Shown: positions 52,893 through 60,896 of the stretch, piece by piece | Numbering within the stretch: position 1 is the first letter of the stretch | How the letters are laid out: each line of letters begins with the position of its first letter | Assembly: GCA_965249615.1 (NCBI GenBank) | Contig: CBDFMI010000005.1 | Location: forward strand, 434,001 to 498,000 | DNA from: G963555815 sp965249615 [NCBI: bacterium] | GTDB lineage: Bacteria; UBA8248; JACPRG01 | Direction: 5' to 3' | DNA: 64,000 bases | Notes under the pieces: generated by a model | Told to the model about the DNA's origin: nothing | Seen by the model: the letters and a program-made list of their open reading frames with translations, nothing else | The model's database searches: none | Translations under genes and position numbers: made by a program

Positions 52893-53963
52893 CTAAGCGA
52901 TGGCGACCAAATCTTTGGAGATGGCTGCCGTCAGGACTTCGACTCCCTTCGGGGTCACCAAGGCCATATCCTCGATTCGGACGCCGCCGATCCCCGGCAG
53001 ATAGATCCCCGGCTCAACGGTGAACACCATCCCAGGCTCGAGCTCGCGCTCCTGGTCCTCGGCAATTCGAAGGGGCTCGTGGACTTCCAGGCCGAGCCCG
53101 TGGCCGGTCCCGTGGCCGAAGTTTTCACCGTAGCCGGCCTCTTGGATAACGCTGCGGGCCGCGTCATCTATCTCCCCGGCCTTCACGCCGGGGCGGACCG
53201 CCTCAATCCCAGCCCGATTGGCCTGAAGGACGACCTCGTAAACCTCAATCAGCTTTTCCTCGACCGCCCCGACGGGGACGGTGCGGGTCAGGTCGCTGAA
53301 GTAGCCCTGGGCGCAGGCCCCAAAATCCACCGTCACCATATCTCCCCTGTGGATCACCTTGTCAGAGGCCTGGGCGTGGGGAAGAGCCCCTCGGGGGCCC
53401 GAAGCGACAATGAGATCAAAGGGGGTTCGCTCTGACCCCAGGTTCTTCAGTTGGAACTCCAACTCCAGGGCCACCTCTCGCTCACTGGCCCCTTCCGCGA
53501 TGAAGCCGACCGTCTCCTCCCAGGCCTCAACCGCAATCTCAACGGCCCGGCGCATGGCCGACAGCTCTTCTGAATCCTTGATGTGCCTAAATTCTTCGAC
53601 CACTTCCCGGGTCGGAACCAGGGGGAACCCCTCGAGTTCTTTCGCCAGGCCCTCATAGATCTGATAAGAGAGGTGCCCCGCCTCAAATTTGAGCCGACGT
53701 GCCCCGAAGGAGCGGACGGCCTGGGCCAGCTCGGAAAGCTGCCTCTTGTAAATGAGCCGAGGGAGGCTTTTTACTTCCTCCTCAACCTGAGTGAGGTAAC
53801 GAAAATCGGTGAGGAAGAGTTCCTCTCCGGGCGTCAGGAGAAGCAGGGCCGAGGAACCCGTGAAACCAGAGAGATAGCGGATATTCTCCAGCGAAGAGAC
53901 GAGAAAGGCCTCCCCACTCTCCAGAGTGGACCGCAGAGCCTTTCTGCGTCTCTCATGGGGCAA
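52893..53963 (-). CDS. Xaa-Pro aminopeptidase-type M24 metallopeptidase
   Basis: About 356 aa from a TTG at 53963 (GGGAGG about 10 bp upstream, 17 bp after the aroQ stop); the frame is open to 54029. Cleaves the bond before proline. The five metal ligands are visible: Asp in MVTVDFGAC, Asp in YFSDLTRTVPV, His in FGHGTGHGLGLEVHEP, Glu in FTVEPGIYL and Glu in GVRIEDMALV. The N-terminal creatinase-like domain precedes. It is followed by efp 8 bp later. Confidence 0.93.
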   Translation of the reverse strand: MPHERRRKALRSTLESGEAFLVSSLENIRYLSGFTGSSALLLLTPGEELFLTDFRYLTQVEEEVKSLPRLIYKRQLSELAQAVRSFGARRLKFEAGHLSYQIYEGLAKELEGFPLVPTREVVEEFRHIKDSEELSAMRRAVEIAVEAWEETVGFIAEGASEREVALELEFQLKNLGSERTPFDLIVASGPRGALPHAQASDKVIHRGDMVTVDFGACAQGYFSDLTRTVPVGAVEEKLIEVYEVVLQANRAGIEAVRPGVKAGEIDDAARSVIQEAGYGENFGHGTGHGLGLEVHEPLRIAEDQERELEPGMVFTVEPGIYLPGIGGVRIEDMALVTPKGVEVLTAAISKDLVAIA

Positions 53964-53979
53964 GATGAGCCCGTCCTCC

Positions 53980-54435
53980 CTATCCCTTTTTCTTCTCTTT
54001 CCCTGCCAAGAGGTCCATGGCGGCGACAAGGGCCAGCTCGTAGCCCTGTGCTCCCAGCCCCACGACCTGGCCCACAGTGACCGGGGAGATCAGGGAGGAC
54101 GACCGAAAGGGCTCTCGGGCGTGAATGTTCGTCAGGTGGACTTCGATGGTGGGGATCCCCGCGGCGGCGATGGCATCCCGCAAGGAGACACCATAGTGCG
54201 TATAACCCCCCGGGTTGATAATCATGAGGTCGACTTCTCCAATCGCCTTATGGATGCGATCGATCAGGGCCCCCTCGTGATTGCTTTGAAACGTCTCAAG
54301 GGTAACCCCGCGTTTGGTGGCCAGGGCCTGAAGGTGACCGTCGATCTCCTTCAAGGTCTGAGACCCGTAGAGCTCGGGTTCACGGACACCCAGAAGATTC
54401 ATGTTGGGGCCATGCAGGACAAGAACCTTCGCCAC
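53980..54435 (-). CDS. aroQ: 3-dehydroquinate dehydratase, type II
   Basis: About 151 aa from a GTG at 54435, with GGAG 7 bp upstream. Third step of the shikimate pathway. VLVLHGPNMNLLGVREPELYG contains the N-terminal motif with the flexible loop Arg/Tyr, QSNHEGALIDRIH carries the family Asn and Glu, and INPGGYTHYGVSLRDA the substrate-binding Asn. The upstream gap to aroB holds a GC-rich hairpin (54463-54480) without a T run. The gene lies between aroB and the peptidase gene. Confidence 0.95.
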   Translation of the reverse strand: MAKVLVLHGPNMNLLGVREPELYGSQTLKEIDGHLQALATKRGVTLETFQSNHEGALIDRIHKAIGEVDLMIINPGGYTHYGVSLRDAIAAAGIPTIEVHLTNIHAREPFRSSSLISPVTVGQVVGLGAQGYELALVAAMDLLAGKEKKKG

Positions 54436-54545
54436 AGAATTTCTCCGTCTCAAAGTGCAAACGCCCCCTTCCGTGGGGGCTTCGGTGCAAAGTCTAGATC
54501 TCTCCCTTCCGCCAAGTCAACTCTCAAAGGAGGGACCCAGAGATT

Positions 54546-55634
54546 TTAGGCCGAGGACTCCTTCAACGCCTTGAACAGGGCCTCCTCAGGGATATGGCCG
54601 TAGAGGCCCACCTCACCGATGGCCCGAAGGAGGACAAAGCGCACCTCACCGCCCCGCGCCTTCTTGTCCACCCCGAAAGTTTTTAGCAGGCGAGCTCGGC
54701 TCAGGCGCGGCGGGGTCGTCGGGAGGCCTGTGCTGCGCAGGAGCCTGACCAGGCGGTCCGACACCGCCGAGGGGCAAATCCCCAGAATGCTGGAGAGGCG
54801 GGCCGCATAGGCCATGCCGATGGCGACGGCCTCGCCGTGGGAGTAGCGACGATAACGGGTGAGGGCCTCCACGGCATGTCCAAAGGTATGGCCGAAATTG
54901 AGGATGGAGCGGAGTCCCAAGTCCCTCTCGTCGGCCGAAACAACGGCCGCTTTGATCCGACAAGAGGTGGAGATGGCCCGGTCAAGGGACGGCGATCGAA
55001 GGGAGAGGAGGTCGTCCAGGTGGTCCTCCAGGAAGGAAAAGAAGGCCCCGTCCGCAATGACGCCATACTTGATGAGCTCTGCCATTCCCGACAAGATTTC
55101 ACGCCGGGGCAGTGTTCGAAGCAGGCCCGGATCGATGGCGACCAGGTCGGGTTGACAAAAAACCCCCACCAGGTTTTTTCCCGCCGGCAGGTTGACCCCC
55201 GTCTTTCCACCGATGCCGCTGTCGATCTGAGCCGTCAAAGAGGTTGGGACCTGAACTGTGGCCACCCCCCTCAGGTAGGTCGCGGCCACAAAGCCCGCCA
55301 GATCTCCTACCACCCCCCCGCCCAGGGCAATGACCGTCCCATGGCGGTCCACACCTGCCTCCAGGAGGGAACGGTAGGCCCGCCCACACCAGGCCAGGTT
55401 CTTGTAGATCTCACCGTCCGGGACGTTGAAGCGGAAGGAGGAGATCCCAGCGCGAGCAAGGCCCTGCTGAAGTCTTCGGGCGTAGCGTCGGCCCACCACG
55501 GGGTTCGTGAAGACAACGGCACGGCCTCGAAGCCCTCGAGAGGCCATGAGGCGGCCCACACGGTCCAGGACCCCCTCGCCTACCACGAGGTCGTAACTTC
55601 GCTCGTCCAGTTGGACAGAGATGGTCTTCACCAA
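54546..55634 (-). CDS. aroB: 3-dehydroquinate synthase
   Basis: 362 aa, second step of the shikimate pathway. NVPDGEIYKNLAWCGRAYRSL, GVVGDLAGFVAATYLRGV (NAD-binding), VQVPTSLTAQIDSGIGGKTGVNLPAGKNLVG (typical AroB block, here described in full by its key residues: Asp, Lys and Asn), and HTFGHAVEALTRYRRYSHGEAVAIG with two zinc-binding His are all present. aroB, aroQ, M24 peptidase and efp follow in that order on the minus strand. Confidence 0.96.
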   Translation of the reverse strand: MVKTISVQLDERSYDLVVGEGVLDRVGRLMASRGLRGRAVVFTNPVVGRRYARRLQQGLARAGISSFRFNVPDGEIYKNLAWCGRAYRSLLEAGVDRHGTVIALGGGVVGDLAGFVAATYLRGVATVQVPTSLTAQIDSGIGGKTGVNLPAGKNLVGVFCQPDLVAIDPGLLRTLPRREILSGMAELIKYGVIADGAFFSFLEDHLDDLLSLRSPSLDRAISTSCRIKAAVVSADERDLGLRSILNFGHTFGHAVEALTRYRRYSHGEAVAIGMAYAARLSSILGICPSAVSDRLVRLLRSTGLPTTPPRLSRARLLKTFGVDKKARGGEVRFVLLRAIGEVGLYGHIPEEALFKALKESSA

Positions 55635-55690
55635 AAACCCCTCAACCGCCTTCTCGATGAATCCCCTCGATTAGACAGCCGGTGGAAGCC

Positions 55691-56587
55691 TCAAATTTGA
55701 AATGGCACAGGCGTGAAACTCAAAGCGAAGATGGCAAGACAGACCCAGCCGAGGTATTTCCGTCCTCTGTCCAGAGGGGTCAACTCGTCAATCACGGGAG
55801 GGTGGTGAAACCCGAAGAACACGGTGAGGGCCGCCCATACGAACCACCCCTGCCAGAAGAACCCCAACGGGATCAAGATGGCCAACGTTGCCACGGTAAC
55901 GATTCGATGTCTCTTTGAGAAAATGGCGTAGATGAGGTGGCCGCCGTCGAGCTGCCCCACAGGAAGGAGGTTCAAGGCGGTGATGAAGAGGCCGATCCAG
56001 CCGGCAAAGGCCAGAGGATGCAGAATGATGGTGTAATCACTGGGCGAGGCCCCAAGGACCCACTTAGTCAAAAAAGAGAAAAGGAGAGAGGACCCGAGGG
56101 TGAGGCCGGGCTGGTGAGTGGAGGGCTGGACATCAGAGAGACTTAGACCGATGAGGATGATGGGAATTGCCACGACGAAGCCGGCCAGAGGGCCCGCCGC
56201 CCCAATGTCAAAGAGGACGCGGCGGTTGAGGATAGGCGACCTCAACTTGATGAAAGCCCCCAGGGTCCCAAGACCCATCGGGAGAGGAATGAAGTAGGGC
56301 AAAGAGGCTGGGACTCCCCAGCGGCGCGAGAGGACATAGTGGCCGGCCTCATGACAGCCCAGGATGAGAAGGAGTGCCCCGGCAAACGGAAATCCCCTGT
56401 AGAAGAGGTGGGGATCCTGTCTGAGATCCACCCCCGCCCAACCGGCCCCGGCGATGATGGTAGTGAAGAGCGTGGCAATGAAGAGGAGGACGTTGGCCCA
56501 AGGAAACACCGTGCGAGGTCTGGGAGGACTCCCCAGGAGGGTTTCCCCATTCCACTGAGATCCTCGAGCTTCAACAGGATTCGCCAC
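55691..56587 (-). CDS. Site-2 protease family (M50) membrane metalloprotease
   Basis: About 298 aa from a GTG at 56587, preferred because GAGGG lies 7 bp upstream and the first ATG (56638) overlaps the promoter -10. About seven helices. The zinc motif is LILGCHEAGHYVLSRR (HExxH) and the second motif is ALNLLPVGQLDGGHLIYAIF (LDGGH). Predicted to cut transmembrane substrates inside the membrane. It lies alone, with a promoter just upstream. This is the Rv2869c/YwhC-type, not the RseP type with a PDZ domain. Confidence 0.9.
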   Translation of the reverse strand: MANPVEARGSQWNGETLLGSPPRPRTVFPWANVLLFIATLFTTIIAGAGWAGVDLRQDPHLFYRGFPFAGALLLILGCHEAGHYVLSRRWGVPASLPYFIPLPMGLGTLGAFIKLRSPILNRRVLFDIGAAGPLAGFVVAIPIILIGLSLSDVQPSTHQPGLTLGSSLLFSFLTKWVLGASPSDYTIILHPLAFAGWIGLFITALNLLPVGQLDGGHLIYAIFSKRHRIVTVATLAILIPLGFFWQGWFVWAALTVFFGFHHPPVIDELTPLDRGRKYLGWVCLAIFALSFTPVPFQI

Positions 56588-56635
56588 AAAAAGACCCTCT
56601 AAGTGGACCGAACATCGAACGTTTTCCCCGCTAAG

Positions 56636-56664
56636 CATATAATATCCCGAGACAATCGTGACAA
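56636..56664 (-). promoter_or_regulatory. Candidate promoter for the site-2 protease gene
   Basis: Minus-strand TTGTCA (56664-56659) and TATATG (56641-56636), 17 bp apart; TATTAT and TTATAT overlap this -10 with shorter spacing. About 50 bp upstream of the preferred GTG start at 56587. Confidence 0.45.
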
Positions 56665-56829
56665 GTATAAATGGACGCCCTTCGAAAAACCGCCTGCCCT
56701 TCTTTGAGGCAAAACGGCCCTTTGGACACCGTCTAATTCCGACTTTGGGGCGCTAAAATAAAGAGGTTCCTCGAAGCTTTGCACCCCAGCGGAAATGGCC
56801 CGCGATTTCCACAAGGGCTAAATTTTTCA

Positions 56830-56858
56830 TTGACATGAGGGGATTGGCTTGATAACTT
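56830..56858 (+). promoter_or_regulatory. Strong extended -10 promoter ahead of the cold-shock leader
   Basis: A perfect TTGACA (56830-56835), exactly 17 bp, then TAACTT (56853-56858) preceded by TGA, giving an extended TGn -10. Transcription would start near 56865. The 56588-57115 region has no protein gene: it holds the site-2 protease promoter, this promoter, the RNA/terminator below and the cold-shock leader. Confidence 0.55.
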
Positions 56859-56864
56859 CGCCCC

Positions 56865-57010
56865 CAGTTTTGCTTTGCCTTGTTGAGCGTGATTTTGAGT
56901 GATCTGCGTATGTTTTCCAGTGGGCCCATCGGGTCCCGCCGCACGAAGGCGGGATCAAGAGGGGTCCGTGTCTTAGCCGCGAGCCCCAACGGGATGTCGC
57001 GGTTTTTTTT
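56865..57010 (+). ncRNA. Candidate small RNA or attenuated leader, about 145 nt
   Basis: A transcript from the strong promoter to the intrinsic terminator would be about 145 nt. It contains a stable 8-bp hairpin, GTCCCGCC (56933-56940) with GGCGGGAT (56948-56955, one G-U pair), and ends with the terminator stem. I see no ORF with a ribosome site in it and do not recognise a known Rfam family (it is not 6S, SRP, tmRNA or a riboswitch I can identify). It may be the 5' part of the cold-shock gene's leader. Confidence 0.4.
56977..57010 (+). terminator. Intrinsic terminator inside the cold-shock leader
   Basis: CCGCGA (56977-56982) pairs with TCGCGG (56997-57002), a 14-nt loop contains an inner CCC/GGG, and eight T residues follow (57003-57010). 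It lies 106 bp before the cold-shock start, so unless bypassed it would prevent expression from the upstream promoter. Confidence 0.65.
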
Positions 57011-57115
57011 GGCCCCCTGAGGAAAGGGAACCTCTACCGATTGCGAGCTTGCTAGCCGGCTGGGGTTTTCACCCCAGGACCCAGGCTCAGAGGGGCGAAG
57101 GGAGGAGTAGTTAGG

Positions 57116-57319
57116 ATGGCGGAAGGGAAAGTAAAGTGGTTCAATGACGCCAAGGGGTATGGATTCATCGAGCAGGAGGGAGGCGAAGACGTCTTCGTCC
57201 ACTATTCGGCCATCCAGGGGGAGGGGTTCCGGTCCCTCGCAGAAGGCCAGGAGGTCCAGTTCGATGTCACCCAGGGACCAAAGGGCCCCCAGGCGGCAAA
57301 CGTCACCCGAAAGGTGTAA
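57116..57319 (+). CDS. Cold-shock protein (CspA family)
   Basis: 67 aa, a single cold-shock domain binding RNA and single-stranded [20 protein letters not shown] (RNP1-like) and [18 protein letters not shown] (RNP2 plus) are the family motifs, then [28 protein letters not shown] lies about 8 bp upstream. The long leader (from 56865) with a CTGGGG/CCCCAG hairpin next to the ribosome site could regulate translation with temperature, as in other csp genes. It converges with tsaD. Confidence 0.97.
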   Translation: MAEGKVKWFNDAKGYGFIEQEGGEDVFVHYSAIQGEGFRSLAEGQEVQFDVTQGPKGPQAANVTRKV

Positions 57320-57396
57320 GACGAACCCATCAGGCGCTCGGGACGCCCAGAGTCTGTTCGCTTAAGGGTTCTCTGAAATCCTGGGGAACGTGAGAT

Positions 57397-57416
57397 CCCG
57401 CGCAAACTCTCGCGGG
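57397..57416. repeat. GC-rich 6-bp hairpin between csp and tsaD
   Basis: CCCGCG (57397-57402), 8-nt loop, CGCGGG (57411-57416). It sits between the convergent csp and tsaD ends. No T run follows, so it may be only a weak end signal on the plus strand. Confidence 0.35.
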
Positions 57417-58511
57417 TTAGCTTGAAAGCTCCCAGCCAGCGTCGGCGTCTAGACGAAGGGCCTCGGTTTCCGTCTGTCGACCCGCCTTGAGAAGAAAGTA
57501 GCCGGCCGAGGCGATCATGGCAGCGTTATCCGTGCAAAACGGAACGGCGGGAATATAGAGACCCACACCCTCTTCGACCGAACGCCTTCGAAGGCTTGCC
57601 CGAAGGCCTCGATTGGCAGCCACTCCCCCCACCACCGCAAGGGCCCGACACCTCTCCTGGCGGACCGCTCGCAGGGCCTTCTCCATTAAGACCTCGACAA
57701 CCGCTGTCTGAAAGGCGTGGGCGATTTCTCGAAGGAGATCCTCCCCAATGCCCTGGGCACGCTCAAGGGGAGGAAGCGCGGGATCGTTGCTATAGAGACC
57801 AAGGTCCATCAAGTGGTAGAGAACGGCAGTTTTTAGCCCACTGAAGCTGAAGTCAAGCCCTCCGTCGTCGAGGATAGGCCGAGGGAACTGAATAGAGGGT
57901 TCACCCTCCACTTCAGCGGCCAAAGCATCCAGGATGGGCCCCCCAGGATAGCCGAGCCCCAAGAGCCTTGCCACCTTGTCATAGGCCTCACCGGCGGCGT
58001 CGTCCCGTGTAGCGCCAAGGCAGTGGAAAGAAAACGGGTCGTCCGCCCGGTAGAGGTGCGTGTGGCCCCCCGAGACCACCAAGGCCACAAACGGAAAGGG
58101 TGGGCCCTCAGGGCCTCCGATCCCCTCTGGCTCCCGCATGGCAGCTTCGAGATAAAGGGCTGATACGTGACCTGCTAGGTGGTGGACATCCACGAGGGGG
58201 ATCCCCCGGGCGAGCGCAACTCCCTTGGCCGCCTGGAGCCCCACGAGGAGGGAAACCACCAGCCCGGGGCCGCGCGTCACAGCAACCGCATCGACCTCCT
58301 CCCATCCCACATCGGCCACGGCCAGGGCCTCTTCCAGGACGGGATGGATCCGCTCGACATGGTGGCGAGCTGCCAGCTCTGGGACTACACCGCCGTACTT
58401 GTGGTGAATGGCGATCTGGGAAGCGACGATGTTCGAGAGGACACGCCGGCCATCCTCCACCACGGCCGCCGCCGTCTCATCGCAGGAGGTTTCAATCCCT
58501 AGGACCCGCAT
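57417..58511 (-). CDS. tsaD: tRNA threonylcarbamoyladenosine transferase TsaD
   Basis: 364 aa. Attaches the threonylcarbamoyl group to A37 of ANN-decoding tRNAs with TsaB and TsaE. LGIETSCDETAAAVVE opens the ASKHA fold, DVHHLAGHVSALYLE carries the metal-binding His pair, VSGGHTHLYR and GAARDDAAGEA-type GATRDDAAGEAYDK follow, and VGGVAANRGLR is near the end. Normal length. It overlaps the YibQ-like gene stop by 20 bp. Confidence 0.97.
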   Translation of the reverse strand: MRVLGIETSCDETAAAVVEDGRRVLSNIVASQIAIHHKYGGVVPELAARHHVERIHPVLEEALAVADVGWEEVDAVAVTRGPGLVVSLLVGLQAAKGVALARGIPLVDVHHLAGHVSALYLEAAMREPEGIGGPEGPPFPFVALVVSGGHTHLYRADDPFSFHCLGATRDDAAGEAYDKVARLLGLGYPGGPILDALAAEVEGEPSIQFPRPILDDGGLDFSFSGLKTAVLYHLMDLGLYSNDPALPPLERAQGIGEDLLREIAHAFQTAVVEVLMEKALRAVRQERCRALAVVGGVAANRGLRASLRRRSVEEGVGLYIPAVPFCTDNAAMIASAGYFLLKAGRQTETEALRLDADAGWELSS

Positions 58512-59295
58512 CTCCCCCCTCCAGGAGCTCTGACACGGGGACTACCTGCACCCCCTTTGCCAAGAGACGAGGGAGACCCACACGAAGGGCCTCCAGGGTT
58601 TTCTGATGAGGGTGACCGATGGCAACAGCCTTTCCCCGGCGCAAGGCCATCTCCCCAACCTCTTCCAGCCTCGCCGAAATGGCTGCACTCTCTAACTCAT
58701 TGTCCAAAAAGATCTGTCTCTTGAGCGTTGCCACACCAAAGTCCCTCGCCGTCTGAAAGGCAACCGAGTGGGGCGAAGTGAGGCTGTCCACATAGAAGAG
58801 GCCCCGGGATTTCAAGAGGCTCATGACGAGCCCCATGGCCCAGGGCGTCTCGCTCAACTTCGAGCCCATGTGATTGTTGACACCGACCGCGTGGGGGACC
58901 GAGGCAAGGGAACTCTTTATGGTTCGAAGAAAGATCTCTCTTTCCATAATGCTGAAGAGGGCGCCCGGCCCGGGCGGGTTCCTCTTGAGGTCATGGGGCT
59001 CCATGGGAAGATGGAGAAGTACCTGACGGGAAAGCCGGTGGGCTTCCTCCGAGATGCGAAGAGAATGGGAAAGGTGAGGGAGGACACTGAGGGTGATGGG
59101 CGCCGGAAGATTTAGGACCTCTTGTGCGACCTTCCAGCTTCCCCCTAGGTCATCAATGAGAATTGCCACGCGGGGGGGAGCCTTCGCTGGGGACGTCCCC
59201 TCCCCTTGCAGCCCAAGTGCTGTCTGAAACAGTAAACTTCCTGTTGCCAAGAGCCCGATCGCAAGAAGGACCCGGGGCCCACGCGAAAAATTCAC
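58492..59295 (-). CDS. Divergent polysaccharide deacetylase family protein (YibQ-like)
   Basis: 267 aa. An N-terminal signal-like helix (VLLAIGLLATGSLLFQTALG), then PPRVAILIDDLGGSWKVAQEVL, the DUF610/YibQ beginning with conserved Asp-Asp, HLPMEPHDLKRNPPGPGALF, GVNNHMGSKLSETPWAMG and GKAVAIGHPHQKTLEAL. The metal-binding residues of true deacetylases are partly replaced, as usual in this family, so activity is doubtful. The order ctpA-YibQ occurs in many proteobacteria and suggests a periplasmic envelope role. Confidence 0.85.
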   Translation of the reverse strand: MNFSRGPRVLLAIGLLATGSLLFQTALGLQGEGTSPAKAPPRVAILIDDLGGSWKVAQEVLNLPAPITLSVLPHLSHSLRISEEAHRLSRQVLLHLPMEPHDLKRNPPGPGALFSIMEREIFLRTIKSSLASVPHAVGVNNHMGSKLSETPWAMGLVMSLLKSRGLFYVDSLTSPHSVAFQTARDFGVATLKRQIFLDNELESAAISARLEEVGEMALRRGKAVAIGHPHQKTLEALRVGLPRLLAKGVQVVPVSELLEGGDAGPRD

Positions 59296-59333
59296 AAGAC
59301 GCCTTGACCTCTCCGCTCTTCACTCGGCAGCCT

Positions 59334-60623
59334 TTAGCTCGGCCCACTGCCATTCCCATGATCCGCCTGAAAGGCATCCCAGGTCTTCAGGATCTCAACG
59401 GCCCGAATCAGCTGCAGATCGCCGGTGCGCAGTCTGGCGGTCGTTTCCCCGCCATTAGGCCCATCCTCACCCTCAAAGGGCTCCTCCAGCTCGGTTTCGT
59501 GGGGGGCTGACGGGGCCACGGGTGGGGGGTTGACGAGTAGGACGTCGGGCTCGATCCCCTCCCCCTGGATCAGGCGTCCATGGGGTGTGAAATAGCGAGC
59601 AGTCGTGAGCCGAAGACCCGAGCCATCACTCAAAGGAACAATCGTCTGGACCGACGCCTTCCCGAAAGTCCTGGTCCCCAAGATGACGGCCCGTCCAAGG
59701 TCTTGCAAGGCCCCCGAGACCACTTCGGAGGCACTGGCGCTTCCGGAATTCACGAGGACGACCATGGGGAAACCCATGTGAGTGTTCCGTCGGTGGGTGT
59801 GAAATCTCACGTTCTGGTCTTCCAGTCGGCCCTCGGTGTAGACGATGAGGGAGCCCTCATCCAGGAGGAGGTCGGCCACCCCCACTGCCTGTCTCAGAAG
59901 CCCCCCTGGGTTGTTTCGAAGGTCGAGGATGAGACCTTCGAAACCTTCGCTTTCCAACTCATTCAGGGCGTTCTGGAACTCGTCTCGCGTGTTTTGGTGA
60001 AAGCTTCGGATCCGGGTGTAGGCGATGCCGTCGTCCAGCATCTGGTGATCCACGCTGCTCACCTGGATGACATCCCTGACCAGGGTGAAATCTCTGGGCT
60101 CCTCCCACCCTTCGCGCATAACCGCGACGGTCACCCTGCTGCCCCGCGGGCCTCTCAGCATCATCACGGCCTCAGACAAGGTCAGATTCTCGGTCGACTT
60201 ACCGTCGGCACTCAAAATTTGATCGCCTGTGAGGATGCCCGCCCGATCCGCCGGGGTACCCGCGATGGGCGCGACCACGGTCAGGACACCGTCGCGAATC
60301 GTGATCTCGATCCCCAGACCTCCGAACTCCCCTTGAGTCTCCGCCTGGAGTTCCCGGTAGACTTCGGGGGGCATGAAGGAGCTATGGGGGTCGAGGGTCT
60401 CGACGAGGCCCTCGATGGCCCCGTAGACGAGGTCCCTTTCGTCAACGGGCTCCACATAATTCTCCCGAATGAGAGAGAGCACCTCGGCAAAGGTCTTGAG
60501 GTGGTCATAGACCGCCGCGCGGGCCATCATTGCTCGGCCGAGGATGACTCCCCCCAGCCCCATCACCATGAGGGCTACCACGGAAACAGCGATCCATCTT
60601 CGCCATTGGGGGATAAGATGCAT
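59334..60623 (-). CDS. ctpA: Carboxy-terminal processing protease (S41)
   Basis: About 429 aa from the ATG at 60623, where AGGAGG lies 8 bp upstream; a longer frame precedes it. One N-terminal membrane segment (IAVSVVALMVMGLGGVIL) anchors it in the periplasm. A PDZ domain (FGGLGIEITIRDGVLTVVAP to about residue 180) is followed by LILDLRNNPGGLLRQAV, NSGSASASEVVSG with the catalytic Ser and RTFGKASVQTIVPL with the catalytic Lys. It trims peptidoglycan hydrolases or other envelope proteins. The ctpA-YibQ pairing supports an envelope role. Confidence 0.95.
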   Translation of the reverse strand: MHLIPQWRRWIAVSVVALMVMGLGGVILGRAMMARAAVYDHLKTFAEVLSLIRENYVEPVDERDLVYGAIEGLVETLDPHSSFMPPEVYRELQAETQGEFGGLGIEITIRDGVLTVVAPIAGTPADRAGILTGDQILSADGKSTENLTLSEAVMMLRGPRGSRVTVAVMREGWEEPRDFTLVRDVIQVSSVDHQMLDDGIAYTRIRSFHQNTRDEFQNALNELESEGFEGLILDLRNNPGGLLRQAVGVADLLLDEGSLIVYTEGRLEDQNVRFHTHRRNTHMGFPMVVLVNSGSASASEVVSGALQDLGRAVILGTRTFGKASVQTIVPLSDGSGLRLTTARYFTPHGRLIQGEGIEPDVLLVNPPPVAPSAPHETELEEPFEGEDGPNGGETTARLRTGDLQLIRAVEILKTWDAFQADHGNGSGPS

Positions 60624-60794
60624 TAGTAGATCCTCCTTCCGCTCAGGGACCTGCAGCCACCCCAAAGGGTTTTCCACCTGGATGGAATCACACACCTCGA
60701 AATACGAGGTTAAACCCTAGAAGAATCAAATCCTTTTCCCTAAAAGATACCAAAGAGAGCCCCCCTCCGCAACTCTATTCCAAAGACCTCCCTG

Positions 60795-60816
60795 TTTGCA
60801 AACCCTTTGCAAACCC
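60795..60816. promoter_or_regulatory. Tandem 11-bp repeat containing palindrome TTTGCAAA, candidate operator
   Basis: TTTGCAAACCC occurs exactly twice back to back (60795-60805 and 60806-60816). Each contains the palindrome TTTGCAAA, spaced one helical turn apart, about 36 to 80 bp upstream of the metallo-beta-lactamase-fold gene. TTGCAA/TTAGAC-like hexamers overlap it. A dimeric regulator could bind both sites on one face of the helix; this is inference. Confidence 0.4.
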
Positions 60817-60896
60817 GAAGAACCCGATGTTAGACTCCCGACGAGAAAGGGATGAGGGGAAAAACGAAATCCTTTGAAACGAGAGGGACGTCCACC

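Noticed and set aside
56753-57202. 149-codon minus-strand frame over the cold-shock leader
   Set aside because: It overlaps the cold-shock gene antisense, shows no domain and no ribosome site; the plus-strand promoter/terminator structure explains the region better.
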